DNA from: Lachnospiraceae bacterium MD308
GTDB taxonomy: Bacteria > Bacillota > Clostridia > Lachnospirales > Lachnospiraceae
Direction: 5' to 3'
Length of the DNA: 64,000 bases
Assembly: GCA_010206225.2 (NCBI GenBank)
Contig: VIQU02000020.1
Span: forward strand, 21,975-85,974
Below the pieces are notes generated by a model. The model saw only the letters and a list, made by a program, of their open reading frames with translations, was not told where the DNA came from and did no database searches. Positions 8,340 through 17,176 of the stretch are shown piece after piece. The position numbers and the translations under genes are program-made. Numbering within the stretch: position 1 is the first letter of the stretch; each line of letters opens with the position of its first letter.

Positions 8340-9122
8340 ATGCATAGTATTGAAGATTTTGACATGAATTTATTTTCTCTGAAAGGGAAGAACGCGATTG
8401 TAACAGGAGGAAACTCTGGATTAGGACAAGGATTTGCGACGGCTCTTGCAAAAGCAGGCGCGAATATACTGGCTGTAAGTATTATGGATGACGGCGGAGA
8501 AACAAAAGAGATCATAGAAAGATGCAACGTAGGGTATAAACTTGTGATCACGGATATTACTGCAGAAGGTAACTGTAAAAAGGTGGTTGACACTTGTATA
8601 GACACATTTGGAAGTGTTGATATTCTGGTAAACTGTGCAGGCCGCGGAATCAATATTCAGGATGTGACAAAATTCGGAAAGGATTCATGGGACAAAGTAG
8701 TGGCGCTGAATTTATCCGCAGCTTTCGAGATGACCCATGAAGTATGTAAACCAATGATCAAACAGAATAGCGGGAAAATTATTAATATCGGTTCACTGTT
8801 CACATTCCTAGGCGGGCAGTGGGATCCGGCATATGCGGCAACGAAGCATGGAATTTCTGGACTTGCAAAAGCAATGTGTGATGAATTGGGGCAGTGGAAT
8901 ATCCAGGTCAATACGATCGCGCCCGGATATTTTGCTACAAAATTAACAGCGGATACCAGAGCGGATGAAGCTGCAAGTCGCAGGATCTTGGAACATATTC
9001 CGGCTAATCGCTGGGGAGAGGTTTACGATCTTATGGGAGCATGTGTATTTTTAGCCAGTGATGCTTCAAATTATGTGAACGGAACTGTTCTGACAGTAGA
9101 CGGAGGATATCTGGTACGATAA
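8340..9122 (+). CDS. Short-chain dehydrogenase/reductase (SDR)
   Basis: A 260-residue classical SDR. It has an N-terminal Rossmann motif TGGNSGLGQG, a NAG-like motif (NCAGRG), catalytic Ser in NIGS and Tyr-x-x-x-Lys in YAATK. The C-terminal TVDGGYLVR is as in gluconate-5-dehydrogenase / KduD-type enzymes. It would interconvert a sugar or polyol hydroxyl and ketone with NAD(P). It is the first gene of a six-gene operon with an MFS transporter and an FGGY kinase, so it probably acts on the substrate imported by that transporter. The precise substrate is unknown. Confidence 0.9.
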   Translation: MHSIEDFDMNLFSLKGKNAIVTGGNSGLGQGFATALAKAGANILAVSIMDDGGETKEIIERCNVGYKLVITDITAEGNCKKVVDTCIDTFGSVDILVNCAGRGINIQDVTKFGKDSWDKVVALNLSAAFEMTHEVCKPMIKQNSGKIINIGSLFTFLGGQWDPAYAATKHGISGLAKAMCDELGQWNIQVNTIAPGYFATKLTADTRADEAASRRILEHIPANRWGEVYDLMGACVFLASDASNYVNGTVLTVDGGYLVR

Positions 9123-9164
9123 TCAGTTGATAAATGTTTTTAAAAAATAAGAGAGGGATAAAAT

Positions 9165-10415
9165 ATGGGAAAAAAACAAAATAAATGGATTACCTTCATA
9201 ATTATATGTCTTACGACGGGTGTTATTACAGAATTGCCTTATTTGCGATGGGCATTGTATGAACCGCTGAGAGAGTTTCTGGGACAGAGTAATACGCAAT
9301 TTGGAATGTCCGCAAGTTTATTTGGTCTGTTATCTATGATTTTATATATTCCAGGAGGATGGGTTGCGGATAGATTTTCGCACAAGACGCTGTTTGCCGT
9401 GTCTTCGATCGGCTGCGGGCTGTTAGGATTCTGGCTTGCGACAGCGCCTGGATTTACAACCGTAATGATCATTCATGGTTTGTGGTCGGTTACGAATATT
9501 GGTCTGTTCTGGCCTACTATGACAAAAGCGATCGCATTGCTGGAAGACAGCGAGGGGCAGGGAAAAGTATTTGGATTTTTTGAGGGTGTCCGGGGCGTGT
9601 TTGTTGTTGTGATGTGGCTGGGATTGATGAAGGTCTTTGAAAATATGGGTGGAATGAGGATGGTAATCATCGTAATGTCTGTACTATCGATTATTTGCGG
9701 TATATTGTCGATCTTGTTTATGCCAAGCAATAAAGATGCGGATGCAACGAGTTCAGGAACGATTATGAAAGATATGGGAAAAGCGCTGAAGTATCCGGTC
9801 ACTTGGCTGTGTGCAGGAACGATTCTCTGTGTCTATTCGGTTTACAGTGCTTCCTCTTATATGCAGCCATACTGTCAGGAAGTGCTTGGAATGACAGCGG
9901 TAGTTGCCGGGTATGTAGGAATTATTAAGAAAGATGTGATACGTCTTGCGGCAGCGCCGTTCAGTGGATGGCTTTCTAAAAAATGGGGCGGAAGATGTGC
10001 AGCGCTTATCGGTGTATTCGGTGCGATGCTAGTTGCCACGCTGGTCATTTTACTTGTGCTGCCGTCAGGAGGGGATTTTGTGGCCCTTACGGTGATCATT
10101 ATGGTAGCGTCTTCTTTTGCAATCTATGGTATGCGGGGAATGTATTATGCGATTATCGGGGAGGCAGGAACTCCGGCGGCCATTTACGGAACAGTATCTG
10201 GTATCGCAATGTTTGTAGGATTTTCGCCGGACTTCTTTAATCCGACATTGATCGGAAGCTGGCTGGATCAATATCCGGGAGCAGCAGGATACCGAATGAT
10301 ATTCATCTATATGTTAGTTACGATGCTTGTAGGACTTGGATTTGTTGTGCTATTGATGAAGCATAATAAAAAGAACAAGAAAGAGGTAGCAGAAACTGAC
10401 GGGACAGTAAAATAA
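9165..10415 (+). CDS. MFS transporter
   Basis: A 416-residue, 12-helix MFS protein with PGGWVADRFSHK after helix 2 (family loop motif). The start has a strong RBS (AGAGGG) and the gene follows the SDR by 42 bases. An unusually hydrophilic C-terminal tail (KHNKKNKKEVAET) lies in the cytoplasm. It probably imports the substrate of the downstream FGGY kinase; a polyol, sugar acid or phosphodiester is possible. Confidence 0.85.
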   Translation: MGKKQNKWITFIIICLTTGVITELPYLRWALYEPLREFLGQSNTQFGMSASLFGLLSMILYIPGGWVADRFSHKTLFAVSSIGCGLLGFWLATAPGFTTVMIIHGLWSVTNIGLFWPTMTKAIALLEDSEGQGKVFGFFEGVRGVFVVVMWLGLMKVFENMGGMRMVIIVMSVLSIICGILSILFMPSNKDADATSSGTIMKDMGKALKYPVTWLCAGTILCVYSVYSASSYMQPYCQEVLGMTAVVAGYVGIIKKDVIRLAAAPFSGWLSKKWGGRCAALIGVFGAMLVATLVILLVLPSGGDFVALTVIIMVASSFAIYGMRGMYYAIIGEAGTPAAIYGTVSGIAMFVGFSPDFFNPTLIGSWLDQYPGAAGYRMIFIYMLVTMLVGLGFVVLLMKHNKKNKKEVAETDGTVK

Positions 10416-10431
10416 AAGCGGGGACGAACAA

Positions 10432-11865
10432 ATGAAATATGTAATTGGAATTGACGGAGGTACCCAAAGTACAAAGGTTTCTATTTTTACACTGGATGGG
10501 AAAATTGTATGTGAACAAAAAAATGCATTGAGACCACTTTATTCTCCAGATGCAGATACAGCGGAGCATCCGGACGACGATCTGTGGGATTCTCTGAAGA
10601 TGACGGGACGTCAGGTTATGGAGAAGTTTGAAGGTGATCCTAAGGATATCATTGCGATTGGTCTCGGAAGTATCCGGTGCTGCCGGACATATTTGAAAAA
10701 AGACGGAACGCTTGCATATCCTGTACTTAACTGGATGGATAAAAGACTTGCCAGGCCATATCCGAAAGATGTGCCGGAATTCCAGTATTTAAGCACAACC
10801 ACAGGCTACCTGACAGTGCGTCTTACGGGGAATTTTTGCGATACGGCGGCAAATTACGAGGGAGTGTACGGACCATTTGATAAGGAGACGTGGAGCTGGA
10901 GCGACAACCCGGAAGACTATCTGCCTTATAATATAACACGCGACAATCTGTTTGACCTTATCATGCCGGGCGAAGAACTGGGAAAGGTAACGAAAGAAGC
11001 TTTTGCCCAGACGGGATTTCCGGAGGGGTGCCCTGTGATAGCGACTGCAAATGATAAGGCGGCGGAAGGGCTTGGCGCCGGAATCATTGATGATTCTTCC
11101 TGCCTGATTTCCTTGGGCACCTATATCGGTGGGATGGTTAACGGGCATGAGTTCAATGACAGCGCAAAGTATTACTGGTCCAATCTTTCTGCTATCCCAA
11201 ACCGCTATCTGTATGAAGGCATGACAGGTATCCGCAGAGGTATGTGGAGCGTGTCATGGTTTAAGGAAATACTTGGAAGGCCGTGGGAAGAGTTGGCGAA
11301 AGAAGAAGGCTCCTGTGTTGAGCAGCTTCTTGAAGATGAGGCGGTTCATATTCCGGTGGGAAGCGACGGACTGATTACAGTTCCAGAGTTTTTATCGCCG
11401 AATCATATTCCCTACCGAAAGGCTTTTATGATAGGATTCGACGGCAGGCATAAGCGGGCGCATATGTATCGCTCCATATTAGAAGCAATTGCAATGACTA
11501 TGCATATGAGTATGGAGGATATGTTTAAAGAAATGGGATACAAGCCAGAGAAACTTATCATTTCCGGAGGGGGTTCAAAATCCAGATTATTTATGCAGAT
11601 TTTTGCGGATGTATTCGGTATGCCGGCAGTAAGAAATGAGATTACGGATGCGGCAGGAGTCGGAGCGGCAATCTGTGCGGCCGTAGGTGTAGGCGCATAT
11701 GCTTCATTTGAGGAAGCGGTAGATCGGATGGTGCGCATTGAGGATAAGTTCCAGCCTGACCTTTGCAATACAAAATTGTATGAACGCATAGAAAATGATG
11801 TTTACAGGACGATTAAAAACTATTCGGATCCGGTAAACGAAAGAATTTATCATATATTTTCTTAA
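10432..11865 (+). CDS. FGGY-family carbohydrate kinase
   Basis: A 477-residue kinase with both FGGY lobes. The N-terminal phosphate loop is GIDGGTQSTKVSIF; the C-terminal adenosine motif is ISGGGSKSRLFMQIFADVFG, followed by DAAGVGAAICAAVG. It is most like xylulokinase/glycerol-kinase-type enzymes in general shape. Neighbours (SDR, transporter, flavin oxidoreductase, GlpP) suggest that it phosphorylates a polyol or ketose so that the downstream FAD enzyme or an aldolase can use it. The substrate cannot be read from sequence. It lies 16 bases after the MFS gene in the same operon. Confidence 0.88.
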   Translation: MKYVIGIDGGTQSTKVSIFTLDGKIVCEQKNALRPLYSPDADTAEHPDDDLWDSLKMTGRQVMEKFEGDPKDIIAIGLGSIRCCRTYLKKDGTLAYPVLNWMDKRLARPYPKDVPEFQYLSTTTGYLTVRLTGNFCDTAANYEGVYGPFDKETWSWSDNPEDYLPYNITRDNLFDLIMPGEELGKVTKEAFAQTGFPEGCPVIATANDKAAEGLGAGIIDDSSCLISLGTYIGGMVNGHEFNDSAKYYWSNLSAIPNRYLYEGMTGIRRGMWSVSWFKEILGRPWEELAKEEGSCVEQLLEDEAVHIPVGSDGLITVPEFLSPNHIPYRKAFMIGFDGRHKRAHMYRSILEAIAMTMHMSMEDMFKEMGYKPEKLIISGGGSKSRLFMQIFADVFGMPAVRNEITDAAGVGAAICAAVGVGAYASFEEAVDRMVRIEDKFQPDLCNTKLYERIENDVYRTIKNYSDPVNERIYHIFS

Positions 11866-11892
11866 TAATAAACAAAAACAGAGGATGGTATT

Positions 11893-13344
11893 ATGTGTAA
11901 TAGAAGAGAAGAAATTATTGAAAAAATGAAACAGATCGTTGGAGAGGAAAATGTAGTTACGGACAAAGAGGTGTTGGAAGATGCATCACACGACAGGTTC
12001 CGTAAATACGAAGGGTATCATAAAGTTTATACGAATCCGCTGCCCGCGGCTGTTGTATTTGTAAACGATGCAGAAGAGGTATCAAGCGTATTGAGGTATT
12101 GTAACTCAAAAAAAATCAATGTCGTACCAAGAACAGGACATTCCGCGACCGAAGGCGGGCTTGAGACAATCGTGAAGGATTCCATCGTATTAGACGGATC
12201 GCATATGAATAGGATCCTTGATATTGATGAAGTAAATATGCAGGCAACGGCTGAATGCGGCGTTGTGCTGGAGGATCTTGAGAATGCCGTAAGAAAATTG
12301 GGATATACCACAGGACATTCCCCGCAATCGAAACCGATCGCTCAGATGGGCGGACTGGTAGCGACCAGATCTATCGGCCAGTTCTCTACTTTGTACGGCG
12401 GAATAGAAGACATGCTGGCAGGCGTACAGACGGTATTTCCAGATGGAACCATTTGTGATATAAAAGCAGTTCCGCGCAGGAGCGCAGGACCGGATATCCG
12501 CCACATTATATTGGGCAATGAAGGTACGACTAACTTTATAACTAAAGTGACTGTGAAATTATGGAAATACTATCCGGAGCATCAGGAATGCATGGGATAT
12601 ACTTTGGATAATATGCATGACGGACTAAGAATTATGAGAGAAGTCATGGTAGAGGGATATCGCCCGTCTGTGGCAAGATTATATGATGCTGAGGACGGGA
12701 AGGAACATTTTTCCCACTTTGCAGCAGGCAAATGTGTTCTCTTGTTTGTGACGGAAGGTCCAGAGTTGATTTCTCATGCAACGGCAGAAGGTATCCGCAG
12801 AATTATGACAAAACATCCGGAATGTACGCAGGTAGAAACGAAACTGATCGAGACTTGGTTTGCTAATTTGAATTGGGATGCGGCGAGAATTGAAGAAGAG
12901 CGCAAGGAAGTTCTTGAGACTAATAACGTATGCTGTACAACTGAAATTTCGGCGCCATGGGGGGCGGTAGACGGTATCTATGATGTCTGCGTAAAGAGAA
13001 TTATGGAAGAAATACCGGATATTACAGTATTCGGCGCCCATGCTTCACATTGTTATTCCAATGGAATCAATCTTTATTTCGTATACTGGTATAATGTTGT
13101 AGATTGTACCCCGGAGGAAGAAATAACAAAATATCATCTGCCTATCAAGAAGATTATCTGCGAAGAGACGATTAAGGCAGGGGGCTCCATGTGCCATCAT
13201 CATGGAGTAGGGAAGCATCGTGTACACTGGGTTGATAAAGAACATGGTTCTGCTCTTTATATGGTTAAAAGGCTAAAAGAAGCGTTTGATCCGAATGGGA
13301 TCATGAATATTGGAACGATCCTGCCTTATAAGGGAGAAAAATAA
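11893..13344 (+). CDS. FAD-binding oxidoreductase, PCMH type (AGPS/GlcD-like)
   Basis: A 483-residue flavoprotein of the vanillyl-alcohol-oxidase/PCMH superfamily. The FAD domain (about 40-220) has NVVPRTGHSATEGG and MGGLVATRSIGQFSTLYGGIEDMLAG. The C-terminal half carries MCHHHGVGKHR and ends FDPNGIMNIG. The GxLVATRSxGQ..YG.IEDM block and HHHGVG motif are shared with alkyl-DHAP synthase and related ETF-coupled oxidases. It lies directly before EtfB and EtfA (stop and start overlap as TAATG), so it probably feeds electrons into that ETF, as in lactate dehydrogenase/Etf complexes. The substrate may be a phosphorylated polyol or 2-hydroxyacid. Confidence 0.88.
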   Translation: MCNRREEIIEKMKQIVGEENVVTDKEVLEDASHDRFRKYEGYHKVYTNPLPAAVVFVNDAEEVSSVLRYCNSKKINVVPRTGHSATEGGLETIVKDSIVLDGSHMNRILDIDEVNMQATAECGVVLEDLENAVRKLGYTTGHSPQSKPIAQMGGLVATRSIGQFSTLYGGIEDMLAGVQTVFPDGTICDIKAVPRRSAGPDIRHIILGNEGTTNFITKVTVKLWKYYPEHQECMGYTLDNMHDGLRIMREVMVEGYRPSVARLYDAEDGKEHFSHFAAGKCVLLFVTEGPELISHATAEGIRRIMTKHPECTQVETKLIETWFANLNWDAARIEEERKEVLETNNVCCTTEISAPWGAVDGIYDVCVKRIMEEIPDITVFGAHASHCYSNGINLYFVYWYNVVDCTPEEEITKYHLPIKKIICEETIKAGGSMCHHHGVGKHRVHWVDKEHGSALYMVKRLKEAFDPNGIMNIGTILPYKGEK

Positions 13345-14135
13345 TGAGACTGTTAGTTTCTTTCAAAATTTGTCCTGATCTTGAATTACTTAGAGAAGAA
13401 GACATTATTCTGACGGAGGAAATGGGTATTGATACTCATTTCCTTCCTAATATCATAAATTGTTACGATGAAAGTGCTTTGGAGCTGGCATTGCGTCTTC
13501 GGGATAAAACAAAAGAGTTTCCGATAGAGATATCTGCGTTTACAGCAGGAAATGAGCAGGCAGAGCTGACGTTAAAGAGCTTAAGAGCACTGGGGTTCGC
13601 CCATACAGTAAGAGCTGAGGACGAAAAGGGATATACGGTTTTTTCATCGGAGACAGTGGCAGAAACATTGGCTGCATATATAAAAGAATATCCGCAGGAC
13701 TGTATATTGCTGGGAAAAGAAGCTCCGAACGGAAATAATGGAATCATGGCCGGATTAGTGTCAGAAAAAATAAAACATCCACTGATTGGACCAATTCTAG
13801 ATATCATTTTTATTGATCGGGAATCTGTAACCGTTCTGGTATCAGACGAGGGCAGGATTCGAAAACAGATTGTCAGCCTTCCTTGTGTTCTGTGCGTTGG
13901 GAATGCGGTTATCAGTAAACTAAGAGTTGCGACTTTACGTGAACGGATGAAGGTGTCAAAGACGGAAAGCGAATATATAAGTTTAGCTTATCCGGATCAT
14001 GAGTATATAGCAGCACCAAAAGAGGTCAATCCAATGATTGCGAAACGTGCGGGTTATCAGAGCCAAAAAGATGGAAGCGAAGCAGTGAGGGATATACTGA
14101 GGAATGGACTGCAGAAAGTGTTGGAACAGATATGA
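13344..14135 (+). CDS. etfB: Electron transfer flavoprotein beta subunit (first copy)
   Basis: A 263-residue EtfB-type protein. It has a divergent N-terminus (MRLLVSFKICPDLELL in place of the usual VCVKQVPD), a central YDESALELALRLRDK matching the NPYDxxAxExAL block, and CILLGKEAPNGNNGIMAGLVSEKI. The usual nucleotide-binding motif is only partly kept, so flavin/AMP binding may differ from the second copy (17177). It overlaps the FAD oxidoreductase by one base and etfA by four (ATGA), which indicates translational coupling. Together they would carry electrons from the FAD enzyme to NAD, ferredoxin or quinone partners. Confidence 0.85.
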   Translation: MRLLVSFKICPDLELLREEDIILTEEMGIDTHFLPNIINCYDESALELALRLRDKTKEFPIEISAFTAGNEQAELTLKSLRALGFAHTVRAEDEKGYTVFSSETVAETLAAYIKEYPQDCILLGKEAPNGNNGIMAGLVSEKIKHPLIGPILDIIFIDRESVTVLVSDEGRIRKQIVSLPCVLCVGNAVISKLRVATLRERMKVSKTESEYISLAYPDHEYIAAPKEVNPMIAKRAGYQSQKDGSEAVRDILRNGLQKVLEQI

Positions 14136-15094
14136 AACTATTATTCGTCATACATGGAACAGATAATAAGATAATTGAGACGGCATATAAGAAAAAGCAA
14201 AAGATCTGCAGACAAATGGACTGCATTGCGGAATCATGTGTTTATGGTGAAAAGGAAGAGCTTGAAAATCTTTCGCTAGAGCTTTTAGGAGGAAGGATCT
14301 ATACATTACCGGTAAAAACCTGCGTGGTAGAAGCGATATCAAAATCCCTGCATAAATTGATCAGGGAAATTCAATATACGGCTGTTGTAGTGGCGGACGG
14401 GGACCGGGCAGGCGAACTGGCGGCATTGCTGGCGAGATTAATGAACGTCAAATGTATCACGGCCGTTACAGAATTGACGAAGGAGAATGGAGGCGTTCGG
14501 TGTAAAAAAATGATATACAATAATCTTCTGTGTGCCGGCTTTCGGCTGCCGCCTGAATTTGTGATAAGTGAAAGGCTTGCAGTCTTAAGCCTCAGGAATG
14601 AACGGCCGGAACCGCTTGATCATATTGTGTTAGAGCCCTGCCGGAATCCGCATTATATACTGGAGGATACACTGTTTGAAGAGCGTCGTCCGCAAGTGAT
14701 TTCACCGGTTTTGATTGCAGCGGGAATGGGAATAAAGCGAAGAGAAGATATTATGAAGATAAGAGAGTATGCCAAACACCATGGATTTTCTTTTGGGGTT
14801 TCCAGACCTGTAGCAATGCGGGGCTGGGCAGACATCAGTGAGATCATCGGGGTGTCCGGGGGAATTTATGCGCCCAAAGTGACAATTGCCATCGGGATAT
14901 CTGGCGCAGCGGCATTTATGGCAGGTATTGAGCAAAGTGATTATATATTAGCTGTGAATACTGATCCGTCCGCAATGATAGCAAAGCAGTCGGATGCAAT
15001 CATTGCAGACGAATATCAGAATGTTTTACAGCCGTTGTTTGAAAATCTGGAAAAATTTACATATCCCAGACATCATGATTTGTCGTGCAGATAG
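14132..15094 (+). CDS. etfA: Electron transfer flavoprotein alpha subunit (first copy)
   Basis: A 320-residue EtfA. Its C-terminal FAD domain (about 190-310) carries SRPVAMRGWADISEIIGVSG, then APKVTIAIGISGAAAFMAGI and LAVNTDPSAMIAKQSD. These correspond to the family's SRxxVDxGW, GxSGxxxHxxG and INxDxxAPI motifs, with substitutions (Ala-Ala-Phe-Met in place of the usual ...Q-H-M; Ser-Ala-Met in place of Ala-Pro-Ile). The gene is the last of the operon, and its 3' end overlaps the oppositely oriented glpP-like gene by 38 bases. Confidence 0.88.
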   Translation: MKLLFVIHGTDNKIIETAYKKKQKICRQMDCIAESCVYGEKEELENLSLELLGGRIYTLPVKTCVVEAISKSLHKLIREIQYTAVVVADGDRAGELAALLARLMNVKCITAVTELTKENGGVRCKKMIYNNLLCAGFRLPPEFVISERLAVLSLRNERPEPLDHIVLEPCRNPHYILEDTLFEERRPQVISPVLIAAGMGIKRREDIMKIREYAKHHGFSFGVSRPVAMRGWADISEIIGVSGGIYAPKVTIAIGISGAAAFMAGIEQSDYILAVNTDPSAMIAKQSDAIIADEYQNVLQPLFENLEKFTYPRHHDLSCR

Positions 15095-15620
15095 CAATTG
15101 CGCCTGCATTTAAATTTTCAATCACAATTTCCTTGTCACAGACAAGACCGGAGGAAATGACGGGTGTTGAAAAACGTTCGGATGTCCACTTGATTACTTT
15201 GGTCCAGCCGGGAGTTATGTTGATGATATCAGCCTGACTGATTTCCAATTGGCGGTCGATGTTTCTCCATGAACTCGAATCAAGAATAAAAAAACGGTGA
15301 ATAGTAAAAAGTCCCTGATCGTTTGCATAACGGAGAACATTCGGCTTAGAACTGATGATTCCGTCCAGTTCCGTTGTTTTGAGAAAATCAATGACACTGT
15401 TTCTCGGCGAAAAACCGTCAACCATATCAATGTTTACGAATACAAGCTTTTTGATCTTCTTTAAGCGGTGAATGGTATCGCTGATATTGGAAATGGTTCC
15501 GAATAGGGTAAATACAACCTGAGATTCATTTTTTTCTACAAGCTCAAAATTGGATTCTTTGTTTACACCGAGGATAACAGGATTTTCTTCTATTAATTGT
15601 ATGATTTCTTTTTTAGTCAT
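15057..15620 (-). CDS. glpP: GlpP-family glycerol-3-phosphate-responsive antiterminator
   Basis: A 187-residue protein of the GlpP family (PF04309): NPVILGVNKESNFE at the start, NIDMVDGFSPRNSVIDFLK, DGIISSKPNVLRYA, and INITPGWTKVIKW near the end. In Bacillus GlpP binds the mRNA leader of glpD in the presence of glycerol-3-phosphate and prevents termination. Here it is the second gene after an FAD oxidoreductase whose own leader has a terminator. Two more leaders in the cluster have the same motif. It probably controls all three units; the effector could be glycerol-3-phosphate or another polyol phosphate. Confidence 0.9.
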   Translation of the reverse strand: MTKKEIIQLIEENPVILGVNKESNFELVEKNESQVVFTLFGTISNISDTIHRLKKIKKLVFVNIDMVDGFSPRNSVIDFLKTTELDGIISSKPNVLRYANDQGLFTIHRFFILDSSSWRNIDRQLEISQADIINITPGWTKVIKWTSERFSTPVISSGLVCDKEIVIENLNAGAIAICTTNHDVWDM

Positions 15621-15644
15621 GCCAGATACAGACTCCTTTCAGGA

Positions 15645-17012
15645 TTATATTTGCAAAAGCATATTTTCAGGATTAAAGAGACCGTCAGGATCCCATTTTT
15701 GTTTGGATTTGATTCGCTTGTTTAATAGATCGATAGGAGCGGACTTATAAAAAGTATCACGGTACAGCTTTCCGACGCCGCATTCAAAAAAGGCGCATCC
15801 TCTGGATTTGTAGGCTTTTGAGCACCACTCTTCGATCAGCTCCATCGCTTTATCATATTCCTCTGATGAGTGGGAGAGAATGTTTACATACGGCCTGCCA
15901 GAACCGATATGGCCGAAAATGATACCAGTGAGTTTATTTTTAGTTAGACTGTCCTGATAGTATTTTATGATTTCAAGACTGTTCTTATCAGGAAAAGAGC
16001 AGGAACATGATATTTTTTTGATTCTGACGTCACGGGCATGAAACTGTGCGGCTTTTAAATTGATACATTCGGAAATTGCATGACGGAGTAATCGAAAGGA
16101 TTCCACTTCGTTACCTGTAACAGTCCAGACATTATCCGGATCTCCATGATATGTGGCAGTGAGGTCTAACAGGTTTTCGGCTGCTGCTTCCAGTATTTCT
16201 TCGTCTTCGCCCTCTAATTCCAGATAAATTGCAGATTGATCTGAGGAAGGAATGTCAGGTATACGGGAAATGGAGCTGATCTGTGAGCGGAATTCATGGA
16301 CAAATTCAAAGCTTTTGGAATCGCAGAATTCAAATACGCTTATATGCTCTTGATCCATGATCGCATCGGCAAATTCGGCTGCGTACAGATTGTCAGGAAA
16401 GAAAAACATTAATCCCCAAAGAGCCTTCGGAGTTGCAACAGTACGCAGACGCACACCTGTTATAATGGCAAACATGCCTTCGCTGCCAAATAAGTCATGA
16501 AGGTCATCATCTGATATATTGCAGAAATGAAGATGACCATGACAGTCACAGTATTCGATTTCCATTACGAAATCAGATACACTGCCATATTTATAAGAGC
16601 GGAGACCAGATGCGTGAAAAGAAATGGCGCCTCCGACGGTTGCGCTTTTTTCTGTAGGAGAAGCGGGAAATTCACGTGTCATGTTACTTTCTTTGCGGAC
16701 AATATTTTCAATTTCCGAGAAAGTTGCACCTGCCTGCGCCCATAATGTATCATCCTCTTTACGATAAGTGAGACCATTCAGATGCTGTAAGCTCATACTG
16801 TGATTGCCAGCGGCGGTTCCGGCGCCATTGATACCTGTCAGCCCGCCGTGCGGAGTGATGGCCACTCCATTTGCCAGACAATGCCGGACAATTTCACAGA
16901 CCTCTTCTGTTGTTTGAGGAGAAGAAGCTGAAAAGGCATGTCCGGTAAATAAAGATTCATCCCGCACAGAGTTGTCTTCGCCCAAAGAGCGGATAAGTAA
17001 TGATTGTTCCAT
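15645..17012 (-). CDS. FAD-binding oxidoreductase, GlcD/D-lactate-dehydrogenase type
   Basis: A 455-residue flavoprotein with an FAD-PCMH domain (TPHGGLTGINGAGTAAG, then ATVGGAISFHASGLRSYKYG). The C-terminal cap resembles GlcD but has altered motifs: FGHIGSGRPYVNI where GlcD has GHIGDGNxHxNI, and ECGVGK where GlcD has EHGIG. The catalytic/metal site is thus changed, and the substrate may not be a simple 2-hydroxyacid. AGGAGG 7 bases before the ATG at 17012 fixes the start. It is co-transcribed with glpP and divergent from the second etfBA, its likely electron acceptor. Confidence 0.87.
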   Translation of the reverse strand: MEQSLLIRSLGEDNSVRDESLFTGHAFSASSPQTTEEVCEIVRHCLANGVAITPHGGLTGINGAGTAAGNHSMSLQHLNGLTYRKEDDTLWAQAGATFSEIENIVRKESNMTREFPASPTEKSATVGGAISFHASGLRSYKYGSVSDFVMEIEYCDCHGHLHFCNISDDDLHDLFGSEGMFAIITGVRLRTVATPKALWGLMFFFPDNLYAAEFADAIMDQEHISVFEFCDSKSFEFVHEFRSQISSISRIPDIPSSDQSAIYLELEGEDEEILEAAAENLLDLTATYHGDPDNVWTVTGNEVESFRLLRHAISECINLKAAQFHARDVRIKKISCSCSFPDKNSLEIIKYYQDSLTKNKLTGIIFGHIGSGRPYVNILSHSSEEYDKAMELIEEWCSKAYKSRGCAFFECGVGKLYRDTFYKSAPIDLLNKRIKSKQKWDPDGLFNPENMLLQI

Positions 17013-17052
17013 TATGATACCTCCTTGAAAATTCAATACTGCCAGTAAATAG

Positions 17053-17100
17053 CAAAAAACATCTATTGTATAAAACAACAGACGTTTTTCGGCTCTAACG
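17053..17100 (-). terminator. Leader terminator 2 with CGTTAGA motif (candidate GlpP target)
   Basis: Read on the minus strand, CGTTAGAGCCGAAAAACG is followed by a stem of AAAAACGTCTGTTGT (17089-17075) with ACAATAGATGTTTTTT (17069-17054). All eleven core pairs form (two are G-U), the loop is five bases and the T-run is integral. It lies between the promoter at 17120-17148 and the FAD oxidoreductase. The plus-strand reading also has a T-run, so it may terminate both ways. Confidence 0.7.
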
Positions 17101-17119
17101 TATTTTTTTAATTTTTAAT

Positions 17120-17148
17120 AAAATATCATATAAAACTATAATTGTCAA
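17120..17148 (-). promoter_or_regulatory. Promoter of the FAD oxidoreductase-glpP unit
   Basis: Minus-strand TTGACA (17148-17143), 17 bases, TATTTT (17125-17120). The predicted start near 17113 gives a leader of about 100 bases containing terminator 2. Confidence 0.65.
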
Positions 17149-17176
17149 TAAGGCGAAAAGAAAGAAGGGATGAGAT

